Assembly (NCBI GenBank): GCA_041676645.1
Contig: JBAYRO010000038.1
Location: 1-27,041, forward strand
Direction: 5' to 3'
From: JAMLIN01 sp041676645
GTDB taxonomy: Bacteria > Pseudomonadota > Gammaproteobacteria > Burkholderiales > Burkholderiaceae_E
Length of the DNA: 27,041 bases
Below the pieces are notes generated by a model. The model was not told the origin of the DNA. It made no database searches and was given only the letters and a program-made list of their open reading frames with translations. The translations under genes and the position numbers were made by a program. Of this stretch, positions 23,723 through 27,041 are shown in pieces (the first letter of the stretch is position 1; every line of letters begins with the position of its first letter).

Positions 23723-24454
23723 ATGAGCGAAATCGTCCGTGCGGCCGGCGTGTCCAACGTGGATGCGGCCGAGCTCGAGAAATTCCAGGCGATCGCCGCC
23801 AACTGGTGGGATCCGGATTCGGAGTTCGCCCCCCTGCACCGGATCAATCCGCTGCGCCTGGCCTGGATCGACCGGATCGCGCCGCTGGCCGAGCAGCGGG
23901 TGCTCGACGTCGGCTGCGGTGGCGGCATCCTCTCGGAAGCCATGGCATCGAAGGGCGCGAAGGTCACCGGCATCGATCTCGCGCAGGCCTCGCTGCAGGT
24001 CGCGGAGCTGCACAAGTTCGAAAGCGGCGTGGCGGTCGACTATCGCTGCATTGCGGTCGAAGCCCTCGCCGAGGAGGCGCCGGCGCAGTTCGACGTCGTC
24101 ACCTGCATGGAGATGCTCGAGCATGTGCCCGACCCGGCCTCGGTGATCGGCGCCTGCGCGACGCTCGTGCGGCCCGGCGGCCATGTGTTTCTTTCGACCA
24201 TCAACCGCAATCCGAAGGCCTTCCTGCACGCGATCATCGGCGCCGAGTACCTGCTGCGCCTGCTGCCGCGCGGAACCCACCAGTTCGACCGCTTCCTCAA
24301 GCCGTCCGAAATCGCATCGGCGGCGCGTCGCCACCGGCTCGAAGCGCTGGAGACCTGCGGGATCACGTACAACCCGCTGACGAAAGCCTACAGCCTCGCG
24401 CCCGACGACACCTCGGTGAACTACATGATGGCGTTTCGCCGGCCACTGGACTGA
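23723..24454 (+). CDS. ubiG: Ubiquinone O-methyltransferase UbiG
   Basis: SAM-dependent methyltransferase that performs both O-methylations in ubiquinone synthesis. The 243-residue protein has the UbiG N-terminal AELEKFQAIAANWWDPDSEFAPLHRINPLRL, SAM motif LDVGCGGGILSE (61-72), TCMEMLEHVPDP and FLSTINRNPKAFLHAIIGAEYLLRLLPRGTHQ. The start ATG at 23723 follows a GAGG ribosome-binding site; the frame is open upstream, but that stretch contains the ompA terminator. gph follows after 11 bp, so the pair is an operon as in many proteobacteria. Confidence 0.97.
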   Translation: MSEIVRAAGVSNVDAAELEKFQAIAANWWDPDSEFAPLHRINPLRLAWIDRIAPLAEQRVLDVGCGGGILSEAMASKGAKVTGIDLAQASLQVAELHKFESGVAVDYRCIAVEALAEEAPAQFDVVTCMEMLEHVPDPASVIGACATLVRPGGHVFLSTINRNPKAFLHAIIGAEYLLRLLPRGTHQFDRFLKPSEIASAARRHRLEALETCGITYNPLTKAYSLAPDDTSVNYMMAFRRPLD

Positions 24455-24465
24455 CGGAGCGAGGC

Positions 24466-25134
24466 ATGGCTTTCCCTGGACCCGCGCCGCGGGCGATGCT
24501 CTTCGATCTCGACGGCACCCTGGCCGATACCGCCGCCGACCTGGCGGCGGCGGTCAACGCCATGCGCGTTGCACGCAAGCAGGCGCCGATGCCGGTCGCC
24601 GACTTGCGCGGCTTCGCATCGATGGGCGCTCGCGGCCTGCTCGGCAAGGGCTTCGGCATCAGTCCCGAGGCGCCCGAGTACGCATCGCTGCGCGACGAAT
24701 TCCTCGCGAACTACGAAGCCGCGATGCTGGTCCACACCCGTCTCTTCGATGGCATGGCCGAAGTGCTCGATGCCATCGAAAGCGCCGGCATGCGCTGGGG
24801 CGTGGTCAGCAACAAGGTCGAGCGCTATGTGCGCCCCATCGTTGCCGGCCTGGGACTGGCGTCGCGCTGCGGCTGTACCGTCGGCGGGGACAGCACGCCG
24901 GCGCCCAAGCCCGATCCGGCGCCGCTGCTGCTGGGGGCGAAACTGGTCGATGTCGCTCCGGCCGAGTGCATCTACGTCGGCGACGACCATCGCGACGTGA
25001 TCGCCGGTCGTGCCGCCGGCATGCGCACGATCGCCGCCGCCTACGGCTATTGCAGCGGCGGGCCGCCCCCGCAGCAGTGGGGCGCGGACCACCTCATCGA
25101 ATCGGTTCCGGAGCTGCTGCGCTTCGTGCGCTGA
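24466..25134 (+). CDS. gph: Phosphoglycolate phosphatase (HAD family)
   Basis: HAD-superfamily hydrolase that removes phosphate from 2-phosphoglycolate, for example from DNA-repair products. The 222-residue protein shows motif I FDLDGTLADT with D14 (nucleophile) and D16, motif II in VVSNK, motif III lysine in PKPDP and motif IV YVGDDHRD. A cap domain lies between motifs I and II. The ATG at 24466 follows GGAGCGAGG. The family is broad, so a related substrate is possible, but the ubiG-gph order is well conserved. Confidence 0.93.
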   Translation: MAFPGPAPRAMLFDLDGTLADTAADLAAAVNAMRVARKQAPMPVADLRGFASMGARGLLGKGFGISPEAPEYASLRDEFLANYEAAMLVHTRLFDGMAEVLDAIESAGMRWGVVSNKVERYVRPIVAGLGLASRCGCTVGGDSTPAPKPDPAPLLLGAKLVDVAPAECIYVGDDHRDVIAGRAAGMRTIAAAYGYCSGGPPPQQWGADHLIESVPELLRFVR

Positions 25135-25149
25135 TTCCGACGCGTACCC

Positions 25150-25254
25150 ATACGGGTTCGCATTCGATTGCAGAACAAGGCGCGGCGCCGAAGACAGTGC
25201 GCTTGCACGGCAAGGCGCCCCAACGCAGTCATGCGATTGAATGCGAAGCCGTAT
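25150..25254. repeat. Large imperfect inverted repeat between convergent gph and the PqiC-like gene
   Basis: Two 23-base arms, 25150-25172 and 25232-25254, match as reverse complements at 20 positions. Read as plus-strand RNA, two of the three differences are G-U pairs, leaving one G-G mismatch. The roughly 60-base loop holds further stems (GTGC/GCAC with loop GCTT; GGCGC-type arms). It fills the gap between the two stop codons and touches the stop of the minus-strand gene. A bidirectional transcription end point is the simplest reading; there is no T-run. Confidence 0.7.
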
Positions 25255-25898
25255 CAGGGGGCGACCGTCCGCGCCAGCCAATCGGCGAGCTCATCGAGCG
25301 TGCCGGCCACCGCGACATCGAAGGCGGCCACCGCGCTGGCCGCATCGGCCTGGGCGACCGGCGCATCCCGGCTGAAGTCCTCGCGCCCGAGGATGCGACG
25401 CGTCGCCACCTCGAGTAGCTCGACCGAGAACGCCACCCGGACGACGCCGGGCTCCACGGCGGCATCATGGTAGAAATCCTTCACCACGATACGCAGGTAC
25501 AGCTGCGCCCGCGTACCGCCACCGACCGTACCAACATCGGCGAACAGCTTCCGATCGCGCAGATTCCGTTCGACGATGCGCGCAAGCCGCTCGTCCACCG
25601 GCTCGGTCCAGCTCGCGAACTGGTAGTAGGCGCGCTGGGCGGGCGCCCTGGAAAACGCGATCGCCACGGCCTCGTAGAACGAGGAGCCCGCCAGCACGTC
25701 GATCCACAGGCTGCGCGGATCGGTCCGGGGCGCGGGCTCGGCGGTCGGCGGCATCGCCAGCTCGTACCAGGTCCGCGGCGTCGGGTCGCCCGGCCCGATC
25801 GAAATGCAGCCGGCCAACGCGGCGGCGACGGCGATGCCCGCCAGGCCCTTGGCGAAGCCACGGACGAGCCGGCCCGTATCGACCACCCTGTGCATCAT
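25254..25898 (-). CDS. ABC-type transport auxiliary lipoprotein (PqiC/MlaD-system family)
   Basis: A 214-residue lipoprotein. Its signal peptide ends in the lipobox LAGC, lipidated Cys31. The next residues are Ile-Ser-Ile, not Asp, which predicts outer-membrane sorting. The body has TPRTWYEL near the N-terminus and FASWTEPVDERLARIVERNL, typical of the auxiliary lipoproteins that accompany MCE-type transporters. It follows the MCE gene by 22 bp, forming permease-ATPase-MCE-lipoprotein, the usual order for these betaproteobacterial lipid transporters. Two ATGs in tandem (25898, 25895) make the exact start uncertain by one codon. Confidence 0.87.
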   Translation of the reverse strand: MMHRVVDTGRLVRGFAKGLAGIAVAAALAGCISIGPGDPTPRTWYELAMPPTAEPAPRTDPRSLWIDVLAGSSFYEAVAIAFSRAPAQRAYYQFASWTEPVDERLARIVERNLRDRKLFADVGTVGGGTRAQLYLRIVVKDFYHDAAVEPGVVRVAFSVELLEVATRRILGREDFSRDAPVAQADAASAVAAFDVAVAGTLDELADWLARTVAP

Positions 25899-25920
25899 GC
25901 GCCCCTTCCGATGGCCCGCA

Positions 25921-26931
25921 TCATTGCGACTTCTCCCCGGGGCCGAGCTGGCGGGGCCCGGGGCCGAGGACCGCGCCGCGGGGATCGCCGAGCTGCTCGG
26001 CGGTGCGCGACAGCATGGCCGCCGCCGCCCGCATGTCGCGCGCTGTCAGCGAGAGCTCGGCCAGGGCGTCGGCCGACACCTGCTCGGCGGTTTCACCGAT
26101 ATCGCGCGTCGTCGCGCCGATGTCGCGGGTGGCCTCGCCGAAACCGGCGATCGCCGCCCTCGCCTCGTCGGCGGCCTCGCGCAGCTCGACCAGGGTGCGC
26201 CCTCCCTCGTTGAGCACCATGCGGGCGTCGCCGGTGAGCGGCCCGACCTGCACGGTGAATGCATCGGCCGCCGCGCCGATCCGCTGGCTGGTGCGTTCGA
26301 GCTCCTGCAGGGTCGCGTCCAGCGAGGCGACGACCGAATCGACATGCCCCATGCGGGCAACCATCCCGGTCGAGAGGTCGCGCAGCGCGAGCATGGTGTC
26401 GGAGAAGGCCTGGCGGTTGGCAGGCGTGAGCATGCTGTTGAGGTTGGCCAGCGCGGATTCGGCCGTGATGACCAGGCGGTTGGCCGATTCCGCGATCTGG
26501 TCGAGATCGGAGGTGCCCTCCGCGATCACCGGATAGGTCTCGCCGGGTGGAACCTCGGTGAGCGGCGGGCCAGGAACGCCCGGCGTCTCGAGATTGATGC
26601 GGGCGATGCCGGTGAGCAGGTTGCGGGCCACGATGGCGCTCGTGTTCTGGCTCACCGGCGTCGCGCGCTCCACCCGGACGCGAACATGGACCACGTTGAT
26701 GTTCTCGCGCTCGATGGTGAAGGCCTCGACCCGACCCACCTTGATGCCGCGCATGTTGACGTCGCCGCCGATCTGCAGCCCCTCGAGCGACTGGCGTTCG
26801 AACCTGATGATGTAGTTCTGGTAGTCGGACGCCACACCGGTATGCGAGAGCCAGAGCACCGCGAAGCCGAGGGCAAGCGCCAGGGCAACGATGATCGCGC
26901 CGATGAGGGTATGTCGGGATTCGGGTTCCAT
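25921..26931 (-). CDS. MlaD-family MCE protein of an intermembrane lipid transporter
   Basis: Periplasmic lipid-shuttle subunit of an ABC transporter. The 336-residue protein has an N-terminal membrane anchor (about 9-29), one MCE domain (about 39-118: VNMRGIKVGRVEAFTIE, ATPVSQNTSAIVARNLLTGIARINL), then a long helical, probably coiled-coil region (about 140-315) with heptad-like repeats such as IGATTRDIGETAEQVS. It is longer than E. coli MlaD (about 183 residues) and fits the MCE proteins encoded with PqiC-like lipoproteins. The ATG follows the ATPase stop after three bases, so the genes are coupled. The substrate (phospholipid or other) is not readable from sequence. Confidence 0.9.
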   Translation of the reverse strand: MEPESRHTLIGAIIVALALALGFAVLWLSHTGVASDYQNYIIRFERQSLEGLQIGGDVNMRGIKVGRVEAFTIERENINVVHVRVRVERATPVSQNTSAIVARNLLTGIARINLETPGVPGPPLTEVPPGETYPVIAEGTSDLDQIAESANRLVITAESALANLNSMLTPANRQAFSDTMLALRDLSTGMVARMGHVDSVVASLDATLQELERTSQRIGAAADAFTVQVGPLTGDARMVLNEGGRTLVELREAADEARAAIAGFGEATRDIGATTRDIGETAEQVSADALAELSLTARDMRAAAAMLSRTAEQLGDPRGAVLGPGPRQLGPGEKSQ

Positions 26932-26934
26932 GGG

Positions 26935-27041
26935 CTAGCCTGCCTCGCGGTCGCCATCAGGCGCCCGCGTACTGAAGTAGTCGCGAATCCAGGGATGGTC
27001 GACCCGCCGTACTTCCTCGAGTGTACCGTCGGCGATCAGCC
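26935..27041 (-). CDS. C-terminal end of the MCE transporter ATPase (MlaF-like), partial
   Basis: Thirty-five codons before a TAG stop (26937-26935) encode LIADGTLEEVRRVDHPWIRDYF followed by a short tail. 'IADGT.EEVR..DHPWIR.YF' is the typical end of ABC ATPases of the MlaF family. The rest of the gene lies beyond the right edge. It is the first gene seen of the minus-strand MCE operon; a permease gene is expected further upstream. Confidence 0.85.
   Translation of the reverse strand, partial: LIADGTLEEVRRVDHPWIRDYFSTRAPDGDREAG

Overview
The window is an ordinary-looking stretch of core chromosome from a GC-rich betaproteobacterium, most likely in or near the Burkholderiales. Four things point there: ribosomal protein S1 and IHF-beta of betaproteobacterial type, a short OmpA without a beta-barrel domain, a heptose kinase (HldA) without the fused nucleotidyltransferase, and the gene order. 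There are 22 supported protein-coding genes, one of them cut by the right edge. I see no tRNA, rRNA, IS element, prophage or CRISPR array, and no gene-free stretch longer than about 180 bp.

Left part (1-7067). pilT (twitching ATPase, minus) is divergent from yggS (PLP homeostasis, plus). rpsT (minus) is divergent from murJ (plus), with proC after murJ. ubiA is convergent with proC. An orphan FecR-domain protein (plus) overlaps tail-to-tail with a ComEA-like helix-hairpin-helix protein (minus). The first 134 bases, downstream of pilT, hold several stem-loops and a 30-bp direct repeat.

Central part (7067-21383). A long minus-strand superoperon reads gyrA > pheA > hisC > tyrA > [interruption] > aroA > cmk > rpsA > ihfB > lapA > lapB > hldA > hldD > comEA. 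It combines DNA topology, aromatic amino-acid synthesis, translation, nucleoid structure and LPS core synthesis and control. Many junctions overlap by 1-8 bp. It departs from the usual order in three ways. serC, normally between gyrA and pheA, is absent and the two genes overlap by 4 bp. A small plus-strand conserved-looking gene sits between tyrA and aroA. AroA is of the class II / Pseudomonas-like type.

Right part (21433-27041). mtaD, ompA, ubiG and gph run on the plus strand: purine salvage, outer membrane-peptidoglycan link, ubiquinone synthesis and phosphoglycolate detoxification. A strong intrinsic terminator follows ompA. Converging on them from the minus strand is an MCE lipid-transport operon: the end of the ATPase, an MlaD-like protein and a PqiC-like lipoprotein. 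A large imperfect stem-loop lies in the convergent gap.

I found no convincing new multi-gene system. The best leads are the rearranged superoperon (missing serC, inserted gene, atypical AroA, repeat-rich gyrA/pheA junction) and the two structured intergenic regions at 1-134 and 25150-25254.
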